A DNA stretch of 64,000 nucleotides, from positions 226,924-290,923 of the forward strand of contig CAVUDJ010000006.1 of assembly GCA_963740215.1 (NCBI GenBank), in the 5' to 3' direction. Positions 18,114-26,148 of this stretch are shown in pieces (the stretch's first letter is position 1; each line of letters begins with the position of its first letter). The notes beneath the pieces were generated by a model. The model was not told the origin of the DNA and did not search any database. It worked only from the letters and a program-made list of their open reading frames with translations. Origin of the DNA: CAVVAL01 sp963740215 (GTDB taxonomy: Bacteria > Actinomycetota > Actinomycetes > Mycobacteriales > Cryptosporangiaceae). A program made the position numbers and the translations under genes.

Positions 18114-19052
18114 TCAGAAGGCGTGCGCCATCAGCTCCGCGAACAGCGCGTGCTCGTCGACCTGGAGGCCCCGCGAGCGGAACCAGCCGCAAATGTTGGC
18201 GCAGTCGCGCTGGAGGAAGTTCATTCCGTTGAGGTTGCCGATCAGGTCGACGATCTGTGGCAGGTCGATGATGACCAGCCGCTCGCCCGCCGCCAGGATG
18301 TTGTACGCCGAGAGGTCGCCGTGCACGACGCCGTTCTGCACCATCGTCGCGAGCGCATCGGTGAGCTGCTCGAAGTACGCCGCCAGCAGCTCGGGTGAGG
18401 GTCGAGCCTGGGCGAGCCGGGGCGCGGTCTCGACGGCGCCGTCCTCGCCGACGACGGTGATCCACTCCATCAGGATCTCGTTGCCGTCGATCTGGACCGG
18501 GTAGGGAACCGGCAGCCCGAGGTCCCAGAGCCGGACCAGCGCACCCCACTCGGACACCGCCCACTCGCCGGCCGCGACCTGCCGGCCGAAGGTGCTCTTC
18601 CGCTTGAGGGCCCGCTCGTCACGTGAGCGCTTCATCGAGCGGCCCTCGGTGTAGGACGCGGCGCGGTGGAAGGTCCGGTGCTCGGGAGAGCGGTACCGCT
18701 TGGCCGCCATGACCACGCCGGCGGCGGGGTCGAGCGGGTCGGCGCGCTCGACGAGGTGAACGTCGGCCTCCTTGCCGGTCTTGAGGACGCCGAGGTCGGT
18801 GTCGATCGCGCCCTGCGAGGTCACCACCCAGTCCGGGAGCGGCTCGGGGCCTCGGCAGAGGGGTTCGACGCTGAGCCAGGTCGACCAGCGCTGGCCGTCC
18901 TCAAGATCGTCGTAGGGACGGAAGTCGAAGACGAACCGGTCGTCGACGTCGCCCAGGTCGTCCGGCGGCGGGACGTAGCGGTAGGCGTCGGTGATGAAGT
19001 CGTCAGGAAATGCCGGGTGCTGAGGGTGCTGCGAGAGATCGTCGTGAGACAT
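18114..19052 (-). CDS. RIO1-family atypical serine kinase
   Basis: 312 residues. The kinase core shows LKTGKEADVHLVE (RIO nucleotide loop), VVMAAKRYRSPEHRTFHRAA (catalytic Lys), QNGVVHGDLSAYNILAAGE (catalytic loop with HGDLS-x-x-N) and IIDLPQIVDLIGN, the RIO metal-binding Asp loop. The 100-residue N-terminal extension is acidic and has no recognised domain. RIO kinases act in ribosome maturation in archaea and eukaryotes; bacterial members are less clear. The start codon lies inside a short upstream ORF (19003-19119) that has a better ribosome site. Confidence 0.92.
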   Translation of the reverse strand: MSHDDLSQHPQHPAFPDDFITDAYRYVPPPDDLGDVDDRFVFDFRPYDDLEDGQRWSTWLSVEPLCRGPEPLPDWVVTSQGAIDTDLGVLKTGKEADVHLVERADPLDPAAGVVMAAKRYRSPEHRTFHRAASYTEGRSMKRSRDERALKRKSTFGRQVAAGEWAVSEWGALVRLWDLGLPVPYPVQIDGNEILMEWITVVGEDGAVETAPRLAQARPSPELLAAYFEQLTDALATMVQNGVVHGDLSAYNILAAGERLVIIDLPQIVDLIGNLNGMNFLQRDCANICGWFRSRGLQVDEHALFAELMAHAF

Positions 19053-19119
19053 CGCTGGAGGTGCTCCATGAGGTGAGAGGGAGGCGGTCTGCGGGCAGGC
19101 CGAGGACAGTCGTAGTCAC
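19003..19119 (-). CDS. Possible 38-codon upstream ORF overlapping the RIO kinase start
   Basis: GTG at 19119 follows an AGGAGG at ideal spacing and reads VTTTVLGLPADRLPLTSWST before ending at 19003, inside the RIO gene in another frame. The RIO ATG itself has only GGAG about 13 bases away, so the upstream ORF could couple or attenuate its translation. Expression is not shown. Confidence 0.35.
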   Translation of the reverse strand: MTTTVLGLPADRLPLTSWSTSSDVSRRSLAAPSAPGIS

Positions 19120-19252
19120 GGTCGTGCCTCCTCTCGTGGAGCACCGGGCAGCTCCCGGTGTCTCGCCCATGGTGAGGGGCGGACACGGGGAGCGGCAACC
19201 GAATAAAGCCGGCCCTCGTCGAGCGGCCCCAGCGGTGCCGTAGGTTTCCGGC

Positions 19253-19489
19253 GTGATCCTCCGTACCGGGTTCGTCCGGCCCTGGTCGGGCTGACGTTGG
19301 CCGGGTCGTTGCTGGCCGGACCCGCGGTGGCCGAGCGGGCCCCGACGCCCGGTGCGAGCGGATGAGACGTACTTCCCACAGGACGGCAACGGCGGCATCG
19401 ACGTGCTGCACTACGACGTCCGGGACGGCTACTCCTTCCGCACCGGGCGGCTGCACAGCCGGACCGTCCTCGATGTGCGCGCCACCCAG
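19253..19489 (+). pseudogene. M1-family aminopeptidase N-terminal remnant
   Basis: After a secretory-like hydrophobic stretch (LVGLTLAGSLLAGPAVAERA) in one frame, a second frame carries YFPQDGNGGIDVLHYDVRDG and RTGRLHSRTVLDVRATQ, the beginning of secreted M1 (PepN-like) metallopeptidases. The catalytic HExxH part is missing: at about 19489 the sequence switches to an IS701-like fragment on the other strand. A frameshift also separates the signal peptide from the mature start. Confidence 0.65.
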
Positions 19490-19659
19490 GGCCATCGTCT
19501 GGATCGACTTGCGCCGCCCATCCAGCATCACCCGCGCAGATAGCGGTCGCCCTTGGCCCGCTGGTCCTTCCGCGGAACCGAGGCGAATACCTCCGCCACG
19601 AACTCCGCCAAGTCACTCCGCAGACCCTCAACCTTCTGCATGTCGACGATCTCCAACAT
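19490..19659 (-). mobile_element. IS701-like transposase N-terminal remnant
   Basis: ATG at 19659 opens LEIVDMQKVEGLRSDLAEFV and FASVPRKDQRAKGDRYLRG, then after one base loss MLDGRRKSIQTMA. The series arrangement of RRDQR-like, RYLRG and LDGRRKSI is that of the IS701/DDE-superfamily transposase N-terminus. The catalytic part is gone. It directly abuts the M1 remnant on its left and the Imm26 fragment on its right. Confidence 0.65.
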
Positions 19660-19699
19660 GCTCCTCACGAGCACAGACCGGAAGACGTAACCGAGTCCT

Positions 19700-19876
19700 G
19701 CTAGAAACGACTACAAATCGGTAGTCACGCTCCCCGATGGGCGGGTGGTTGGGCTCCGGCGTTGTCTGCGAGTAGAACGCGACGGGTGCGTCCCGCAGGA
19801 CCCGCCCGTATGCGTAGCGGCCGTCAGGAAGTCGCAGTTGTACGACGGCACCAACTCGGTGCCTCCGTCGCTGCAT
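19700..19876 (-). pseudogene. Imm26-like immunity protein N-terminal fragment
   Basis: ATG at 19876 reads MQRRRHRVGAVVQLRLPDGR then YAYGRVLRDAPVAFY and PPIGERDYRFVV. The motifs LPDGRYAYGRVLRDA and PIG-x-RDYRFVV are those of Imm26-type immunity proteins of polymorphic toxin systems. The match stops abruptly at about 19715, where a mobile-element scar begins, so only the N-terminal half survives. It is 6 kb from the toxin locus and outside the island, so the two are not obviously partners. Confidence 0.55.
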
Positions 19877-20115
19877 GGGCGCGTATCCCGCGCGCGACCC
19901 AACGTCCGCACATGCCGCTGACCGCGCGTCGATTCCGCACAGGACTACCCGCCGCGCTGAGGCCAACCGCCTCGCTGTCACGCAGGTCATGCGAATGACA
20001 ATTCGTGACCGTCTGCAAGGTCGGCCGCTCATGCTGAGACGTGACCCGATCCTTGCGGGCAGCGGGCAACGTTCGCATATGCCGAGATGCGCTCAATCTT
20101 GTAAGAGCGGCGGTT

Positions 20116-20128
20116 GATTCTAAGAATC
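20116..20128. promoter_or_regulatory. 13-bp palindrome (GATTCTAAGAATC)
   Basis: A perfect inverted repeat in an otherwise gene-poor stretch, 19880-20338, in which I see no gene. It is followed by two TTATGCAT sites. It could be a regulator operator left from a lost gene; nothing downstream supports this. Confidence 0.3.
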
Positions 20129-20338
20129 ACCCGACGTTATGCATCTCGGGCGAGTCGCGCGCGGGGGTTATGCATGAATGCAGGACCCTTGTTGCCCACG
20201 ATGTCGAGGACGCCCATTCCCTAGAAGCGCGATGCAGCCAGGCTGGCATCCTGGCGCACGTCCTGACGTATGCCGCACGGCGTCGCGCCCTCGTCCGAGT
20301 GGAGCTTCAAGGTTGGCCGCGGCTGGTAGTGACCGGCC

Positions 20339-20929
20339 TCATGCAGGATCGACCGTCTTCACCATGACGCAGTTCTTCAGCCCTTTGGGCCGGTCGTAGG
20401 TGAAGCCGAGCCGCTCGTAGAGTCGACGGGTGCCGTTGTAGAGGAACGACGACGACATCTTCTTGGTCTGGTTGGTCAGGTCGTGGGGATAGCTCTCGAC
20501 CCGCCCGCCGCCGGCCTGCGCAATCAGGTCGAGTGCACCGGTGATCGCCAGCTCCGTCACGCCCCGTCGCCGGTGGCGCTTGTCGACGAAGACGCAGGTG
20601 ATTCGGTAGTCGGGATCCGCGGTCTTGGTGGCGTCGTACTCCTTGCGGTGGTGGAGGGTGGGCAACTCGACCGGGGTGCCGTACTCAGCCCACGCGATGG
20701 CCTCGTCGCCGTCCATCACCAGTGCGGCGTGCGCCCTGCTCTGCTCGACGTAGGCCTTCTTCAGAGCTCGGTTGGCCTCCGCGCCCTGGCCGCGCTCGGG
20801 CCCGTCAGGGTGGAACCAGATGCACCAGCAGCCCCCGAAGATGCCGTTGTGCCGCAGCACCAGCGCATCGAAGGCGGACCAGGTCTCGGGGCTGAGAGGC
20901 GCGATGGTGTACGACGACTCGGTAGCCAT
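20339..20929 (-). CDS. GNAT-family N-acetyltransferase
   Basis: Start at 20929 (MATESSYTIAPLSPETWSAF) follows AAGGAG. About 196 residues. The acetyl-CoA motif is CVFVDKRHRRRGVTELAITG (R-x-x-G/R-x-G/V), with IFGGCWCIWFHPDGPERG in the N-terminal half. It acetylates an unknown amine. Cys-rich GGCWC is typical for this actinobacterial subgroup. It is an isolated gene between remnant-rich DNA and the pterin dehydratase fusion. Confidence 0.85.
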   Translation of the reverse strand: MATESSYTIAPLSPETWSAFDALVLRHNGIFGGCWCIWFHPDGPERGQGAEANRALKKAYVEQSRAHAALVMDGDEAIAWAEYGTPVELPTLHHRKEYDATKTADPDYRITCVFVDKRHRRRGVTELAITGALDLIAQAGGGRVESYPHDLTNQTKKMSSSFLYNGTRRLYERLGFTYDRPKGLKNCVMVKTVDPA

Positions 20930-21239
20930 GCCGCTCCTTATCCCGTTGGGCCCGCACGGACACATCGGTCGTGGCTTTGTCGTGCTGAGATGATGCTGGC
21001 AACGGTAGTGCCCATTCCGCACGAGGCGTCCACCGCGAGCAGCGGAGCCGCAGCTGAGCGTGATACATCTAGCGCAACCTCGCCTGACGCGACCGTTTGT
21101 GCAAGGTAGACAGCACGATCACGTGCAATCTTCGCTGCATCTCGACAGCTGGCCCGCCCCGGAGAGCCGTTCACGGTATTCGATCCCGCGGGCCGACGTG
21201 ACCCGCGGCGGCGCGCCGCGGGTCAACCGAGTTGGCGTT

Positions 21240-21947
21240 TCAATCCTTCTTCGCAGCGGACACGTCGACGCATACGATTCCCTTGTTGCCGTCCTGGTCG
21301 GCGATCACGGTGAGCGAGGGCGCGTTGCTGTCATCGACGACGGTCCCACCCGCGGCGAGGGCGGCGGCGATCCGTTGCGCGGCCACCTCGGGCGCCACAT
21401 AGACCTCGATGTGGAACCGCTGGCGCGGGGTCTCGTGCTCGTCGGCGTCCCCGAACCACAGGTTCGGTACCCGTCCCGTGGCGTCCCGGATTTCGTCGCT
21501 GGGGGACCCGTGGCCCTGGGCCTCGGCGCTCCCGGTCAGCAGGGCGGCCCACATTGGGGCGATGGTCGCGGAGTGCGCCGTGTCGAGGCCGAGCTCGATG
21601 ACGCTGACCGAGGCCGGGTCGGCGTCGACCTTGTGGTCGGCGGCGATCTCGGTGATCCGTCGCGCGAGGTCGACGTCCTGCTGGGTCACCCATTCGACGA
21701 CGTGTTCGGTGCCCTCGTCGTCGCGGTAGATGGCGTCGTCAGTGACCAGTTTGAGGTCGACGTACCCATTGCCGATCGACACGCTCGGGTGGTGTCCGAG
21801 CGCGTCGCCCGCCTCGCCCACCGCGGCGACGAACCGTGCGCCGGTGCCGAAGTCGTCGACCAGGTAGCGGGCATGCAGTCCCTGGGCAAGCTTGCGCCAG
21901 TCGGTCAGGTTGGCCTCGGCGATCTGTTCGCCCTTCAGCATGTCCAT
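21240..21947 (-). CDS. 4a-hydroxytetrahydrobiopterin dehydratase (PCD/DCoH) fused to a VOC domain
   Basis: Start at 21947 (MDMLKGEQIAEANLTDWRKL). Residues 5-95 match the pterin dehydratase: WRKLAQGLHARYLVDDFGTG, DALGHHPSVSIGNGYVDLKL (the conserved HHP), HVVEWVTQQDVDLARRI. Residues 110-235 resemble a VOC/glyoxalase domain: SVIELGLDTAHSATIAPMWA, NLWFGDADEHETPRQRFH, VTVIADQDGN. The first part recycles the pterin cofactor after aromatic hydroxylation; the second binds a metal or small molecule. Such PCD-VOC proteins exist in actinobacteria but the paired role is unknown. No aromatic amino-acid hydroxylase is in the window. The 22000-22183 stretch upstream shows no gene. Confidence 0.85.
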   Translation of the reverse strand: MDMLKGEQIAEANLTDWRKLAQGLHARYLVDDFGTGARFVAAVGEAGDALGHHPSVSIGNGYVDLKLVTDDAIYRDDEGTEHVVEWVTQQDVDLARRITEIAADHKVDADPASVSVIELGLDTAHSATIAPMWAALLTGSAEAQGHGSPSDEIRDATGRVPNLWFGDADEHETPRQRFHIEVYVAPEVAAQRIAAALAAGGTVVDDSNAPSLTVIADQDGNKGIVCVDVSAAKKD

Positions 21948-22183
21948 AGACGGGGACCATATCCCTGATTCAGCTCGCAGCGCCGGCGCAACGAACAACC
22001 GGATCTGCCGCTCCGCGTGCGCTTGCAGACGCACGCTACTGCCGCGATCCGCGCGGCTGCCGTTCGCCATCCGACTCTGCCGAATTGAGGATGTCCGTGG
22101 TGCTGGCCTTCGTCGTGGCTGAGCGCGCCTGCTCGCACCATTGGCGCTTGGGAGGCCCGGGTCCTGGGCTTGCCGGTGAAGGG

Positions 22184-22990
22184 TCAGCCGGTTTGAACGA
22201 CGCGGAACCATCCGGGCAATGTCACTTGACCGTGGTCTTCGGTGAATGGAGTCAACGCCTCGTTTAGGACCTGTTCGACTGCATGTTGGCCGGAGTGCCG
22301 AATTGCGAGTGCTGTCGCCCCCGCGCTGAGGAACGCGCCGACCGCGGCACTGGTGTCGCGGAAGACCATGGTCGCCTCGATGGTCTGGTCCGACCGCGGG
22401 CTTATCCCGGCTCTGGAGAGCGTCTCCTCGAGCGTTCCGGGTGCGGATAGCGCGTACATGCCGCTTCGCTTGAGGCTCGGCAGGAACTCCGGTGGGAACA
22501 GTGTTGCCAGCGCGGAGAACACCGCCGGGATCCCGGAGTCGGCTAGCCGGGTCGGGATGGCCACCCAGACCTGGCCCCGGCAGGCTCGTCGGGCCTCGGT
22601 CAGGGCCGCGACGTGATCGTCGGCAAATTGGAAGGTGCTGAATCCGGTCACCACGTCGAAGGTCTTGTCGGGCCAGGGCAACGCCTCGAAGTCACCGACG
22701 CGTATGTCCGCCGCCGGGGTGCGCGTGGCCGCGATCTCGGCAAGCTCGGCCGAGGCGTCTATGCCGGCCACGGCTGCCCCGCGCTGGCTGGCCAGGCCGA
22801 CGAAACGGCCCGCGCCGCACCCGCAGTCGAGCACGGTCGTGCCCGGCCCGATGCGCGCCCGGTCAAGCACATGCTCATACACCGGCGTGCCCCAGCCGTG
22901 AGGTCCTTCCCACGTCTCGGCCCAGGTTGACGCGCGTGCGCCGAACAGCGGTCCCCACCTTGTCCCGCTGCCATGTCCATGCTGCTCCAT
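22184..22990 (-). CDS. Class I SAM-dependent methyltransferase
   Basis: ATG at 22990 (MEQHGHGSGTRWGPLFGARA) gives 268 residues. SAM-binding motif I is VLDCGCGAGRFVGLASQRGA, motif II IRVGDFEALPWPDKTFDVVT, then FSTFQFADDHVAALTEARRA. The C-terminal half is a cap region with LKRSGMYALSAPGTLEETLS. It methylates an unknown small substrate. The gene is divergent from the HxlR regulator at 23077 with only 86 bases between, so that regulator probably controls it. Confidence 0.92.
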   Translation of the reverse strand: MEQHGHGSGTRWGPLFGARASTWAETWEGPHGWGTPVYEHVLDRARIGPGTTVLDCGCGAGRFVGLASQRGAAVAGIDASAELAEIAATRTPAADIRVGDFEALPWPDKTFDVVTGFSTFQFADDHVAALTEARRACRGQVWVAIPTRLADSGIPAVFSALATLFPPEFLPSLKRSGMYALSAPGTLEETLSRAGISPRSDQTIEATMVFRDTSAAVGAFLSAGATALAIRHSGQHAVEQVLNEALTPFTEDHGQVTLPGWFRVVQTG

Positions 22991-23076
22991 GTGTCCCACC
23001 GTGTACCTGACCGGGGCGCGAGGCCAGGACAGAATCTGCTCTGGCTTGCGAAGACCAGCGGGGCGAGACTGCAGGC

Positions 23077-23739
23077 ATGCGGACATACGGGCAGTACTGT
23101 CCGATCGCCCGGGCGGCCGAAATACTCGCCGAACGATGGACGCCGCTGATCGTTCGGAACATCCATGCGGGCTGCAGCACCTACACGGAGATCCTCGCCG
23201 GCGCACCGGGCTTGTCGCACACCCTGCTGACCCAGCGACTACGCCATCTCATCAGGGCCGGGATCATCACAACCACACCCAAGGCCAGTGGTCCCGGGGT
23301 CCGGTACATGCTCACCGACGCCGGCGACGAGCTTTGGCCGGTGCTGTTGGCGCTCGGCGCCTGGGGCGAGCGATGGGTAGAGCTGCGCGACGAGCACACC
23401 AATCCCCGGTTCCTGCTCTGGACCTGGGCCACCACATACCTCGCACCCGCCAACCTTCCCGATCGGCGGGTGGTGGTCCGCTTCGAATTCGCCGACCGAC
23501 CCGACAGGGAACGCGCGGTCTGGTTGGTCGTTCGGCCGACAGACGCCGAGGTGTGCACGAAACCTCCGGGCTACCCCGACGACCTCATGGTCCAAACCAC
23601 AACGATGACGCTGGCCAAGTGGCACACCAGGCAGATCGAATGGGCAGACGCGCTACGGTCCGGCCAGATCCGGGTCACCGGTACCCGCGCACTAGCCCGA
23701 ATGCTGCCGACCTGGAACCTCCGGGCGTCCACACCATAG
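23077..23739 (+). CDS. HxlR-family winged-helix regulator
   Basis: 220 residues. The N-terminal MRTYGQYCPIARAAEILAER matches HxlR: the invariant Cys of YGQYCPIARA, RWTPLIVRNI, then LSHTLLTQRLRHLIRAG (recognition helix) and GVRYMLTDAGDEL (wing). The last 100 residues are a less conserved ligand or dimer domain. HxlR proteins sense aldehydes, quinones or redox through the conserved Cys. It is divergent from the SAM methyltransferase, its likely target. The stretch 23740-24384 after it shows no convincing gene. Confidence 0.92.
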   Translation: MRTYGQYCPIARAAEILAERWTPLIVRNIHAGCSTYTEILAGAPGLSHTLLTQRLRHLIRAGIITTTPKASGPGVRYMLTDAGDELWPVLLALGAWGERWVELRDEHTNPRFLLWTWATTYLAPANLPDRRVVVRFEFADRPDRERAVWLVVRPTDAEVCTKPPGYPDDLMVQTTTMTLAKWHTRQIEWADALRSGQIRVTGTRALARMLPTWNLRASTP

Positions 23740-24384
23740 AAGGACGTGGACGCCCGGCGTGCATCAGCACATCAGCACCGGAATGACCTGACAAGCGACG
23801 CCATTCTCAACCGCAATGAACACACTCATTTGCCGCAGGGCGCGCCTGCCTCCGTCACCTTCCACGCGAAGCCACGACGTGGAGCCGAGCCATAGGACGT
23901 GCCGAATGGAGTGCGTCGCAGGCCAGGGACCGGTGCCGGGCGCCAGCACGTCGGCATGGACAATCGCTCTCATGCAGACCCAACGAGATGTACGTCGAGG
24001 TCCGGCTCGGATCGCGACAGTTGGTATCACCGGACCCCAGCTTGACGCGGTGATGGACTTTATAGGCAATGCACCCCACGACTGAGCATCCACTTCTGTC
24101 GCTGACGGCGCGTCTCGGCGGACACCGTCGAACCGGACATCCAGAGGCACCTTGCCAATCAGTGACTCGGCGTGACTGCGACGGCCGTCATGCTGAGGCT
24201 GTCGTCCGCCCAGTAAGGCGGGCCGGGCGTAGCAGTGCGTACCGGCAGGGATCTGCGGACATTGGCGGCCGACGTTCTGCTATCAGCGGCTACATCGGTT
24301 CGCACACCGGAGTGCTCGGAGCGGCTGGGCGACGCTTAACATGCGTCTGCCCTACGTCTCGGTACGCGCTGGGTACGGTTTGCT

Positions 24385-24427
24385 GTGGGCGATACTGGGA
24401 TCGAACCAGTGACCTCTTCGGTGTGAA
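24385..24427. repeat. attL: displaced copy of tRNA-Val 3' half (43 bp)
   Basis: Identical to 50408-50450 over 43 bases, including T-arm, T-loop and acceptor strand of tRNA-Val; the sequences differ immediately outside. The D-arm and anticodon stem 5' half are absent, so no functional tRNA exists here. Confidence 0.88.
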
Positions 24428-24649
24428 AGGTGGCCGGAGCTGCGCATATTTGCCATCTGTTGTCAACCCGTACCGGCTCTCGCTGGTCGTCTGCCGTCCG
24501 GCGCCATGGAGCGCCGGGCGGCATCAGCGCGTTCGCTGACTTTTCGCTGACGACGGAGATGCCCCGCTCCTGGTCCGGCGGGACCCATCTCACGCTCTTG
24601 ACCAGCGCGGACAGCTGCCATCCGAGGGTCGCTATCAGAGCAGCATCCG

Positions 24650-25228
24650 GAATCATGGCGGGCGGTATGGGCCTACTCGACCAAGCGGGCGATACGGGAC
24701 AACAAGACCCTCACGCTGCAGGAAAACCGAGCCAAGCAGGTCGTGGCCGGGGACAAGACCGCCCGGGCGCCCCGGTTCGTCAAGACCACCAACGGCTCAC
24801 GCACCCTGGATGAGGCCTCACTGGCCCGAGCGCGTCGCCTGATCGGGCTGAAGGGCTACATCAGCAACATCCCCGTCGGCCTCATGACCGCCGGCGAAGT
24901 GATCGGCAACTATCACGACCTGTGGCACGTCGAGCAGTCCTTCCGGATGAGCAAGACCGACCTACGTGCCAGGCCGATGTTCCACCACACCAAGGACGCA
25001 ATCGAGACCCACCTCACGATCGTGTTCGCCGCGCTGGCCGTGAGCCGCGAGGTCCAGAACCGGACCGGGCTCGCGATCCGCAATGTCGTCAAGCAGCTCC
25101 GGCCACTGCGGTCAGCGACCATCGCGATCAACGGCACCGAGCAAACGTTCGCGCCCGTCATCCCCGAGCAGCAACAGGCCATCCTCGACGCGATCGAGCG
25201 ACCCGAACCTCACGCACTAAGTAAATGA
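24650..25228 (+). mobile_element. IS1634-type transposase C-terminal fragment, left copy
   Basis: Open from about 24656: AVWAYSTKRAIRDNKTLTLQ, FVKTTNGSRTLDEASLARAR, IGNYHDLWHVEQSFRMSKTD (DDE region with the Glu motif HVEQSF), then AIETHLTIVFAALAVSREVQ. The N-terminal half is missing. A second copy with the same boundaries and orientation is at 41817-42525, so the two flank the toxin locus in direct orientation. Confidence 0.85.
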
Positions 25229-25740
25229 GCCAACTCAGGAGGTATCGGTTCTCGGTCGCCGGGCAGGTGCTCGACCTGCAACCGGATCAGCGTCCCGTCG
25301 ATGATGGGGAGGTCGCCGTCGTGGTCGAGCCAGGCGGCGCGGTGGGTGAGCCGGGGGTGCAGCCCGTCCCACGTGGTGGCCACGGCGGTGCCGTAGCGCG
25401 CGGTGTGCGTGCTGGTCATGGTCTGCGGTGCAGGCTAGGTGGCGGGTTTAGCCAGGGCGAAGGCGGCCCGGTGGGCGACCATGGCGCCGGGCCGCCGCGC
25501 GGGTGCCGGCTGGTGGAGGACCCGGTCGGAGCGGATCCGGCCGAGCACCTCCACGGGCAGGTCAGCCAGGAGGAACGCCAGCCGGGTGACGTCGTAGCCG
25601 GCGTCGCAGGCGACGAGGACGTCCGGATCGCCGTGCTGCCACTGCCCGCAGGCGAGGAGCTGGCCTGTGACCTCGCGGAGCTGGGCCGCAGTGACGGCGG
25701 TGGCGTCATCGGCGCGGGCCGGGGCCGCAGCGGCGGGAGG
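25210..25740 (-). mobile_element. Transposase-like internal remnant, frameshifted
   Basis: Minus-strand pieces read DVLVACDAGYDVTRLAFLLA with DLPVEVLGRIRSDRVLHQPA in one frame, then HTARYGTAVATTWDGLHPRL and WLDHDGDLPIIDGTLIRLQV in another. The catalytic Asp segment and the HPRL/DHDG block are typical of an actinobacterial IS701-related putative transposase. Neither end is complete. The plus-strand open frame across it is its antisense shadow. Confidence 0.6.
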
Positions 25741-25749
25741 TGTGGCGAT

Positions 25750-25783
<34 letters not shown>

Positions 25784-26148
25784 GACGACGATCACCGGCC
25801 GGCGGCGGCGCCGCGTGGCGCCGGGCCGGACGGGCGCGTTGGGTTGAGCGTGATCGCCGCGGGGTTGGGTCGGGTCGTGGATGCGCTGTTGGTCGCCGGT
25901 TGGCGGCGGTGGTCATGGTGATCACTGCCGTGTGCCGGCCGGCGTGCGTGGTGACCGCTTACCGGGTCCGTGGGTCACCGGAAGCGGCGCTGGCGGGGCG
26001 CGGCGTATGCGGGTCCTGGCGGTCGGCGTATTGGTAACGGGTTGTGGTTGTGGTGTCGGGTTGGTGGTGGTTGTTCTGGTGGTTGTGGGCGGGGTTGGTT
26101 CATTGTTGTTTTTGATCTTTAGGTGACCGGGGTGGGGGTTGGTCGGGT

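Noticed and set aside
23740..24384. Short ORFs on both strands after the HxlR gene
   Set aside because: None has a good start, ribosome site and plausible protein composition.
24428..24655. Minus-strand ORF at 24336-24656 as an island gene
   Set aside because: It crosses the att repeat and tRNA 3' copy and shows no domain.
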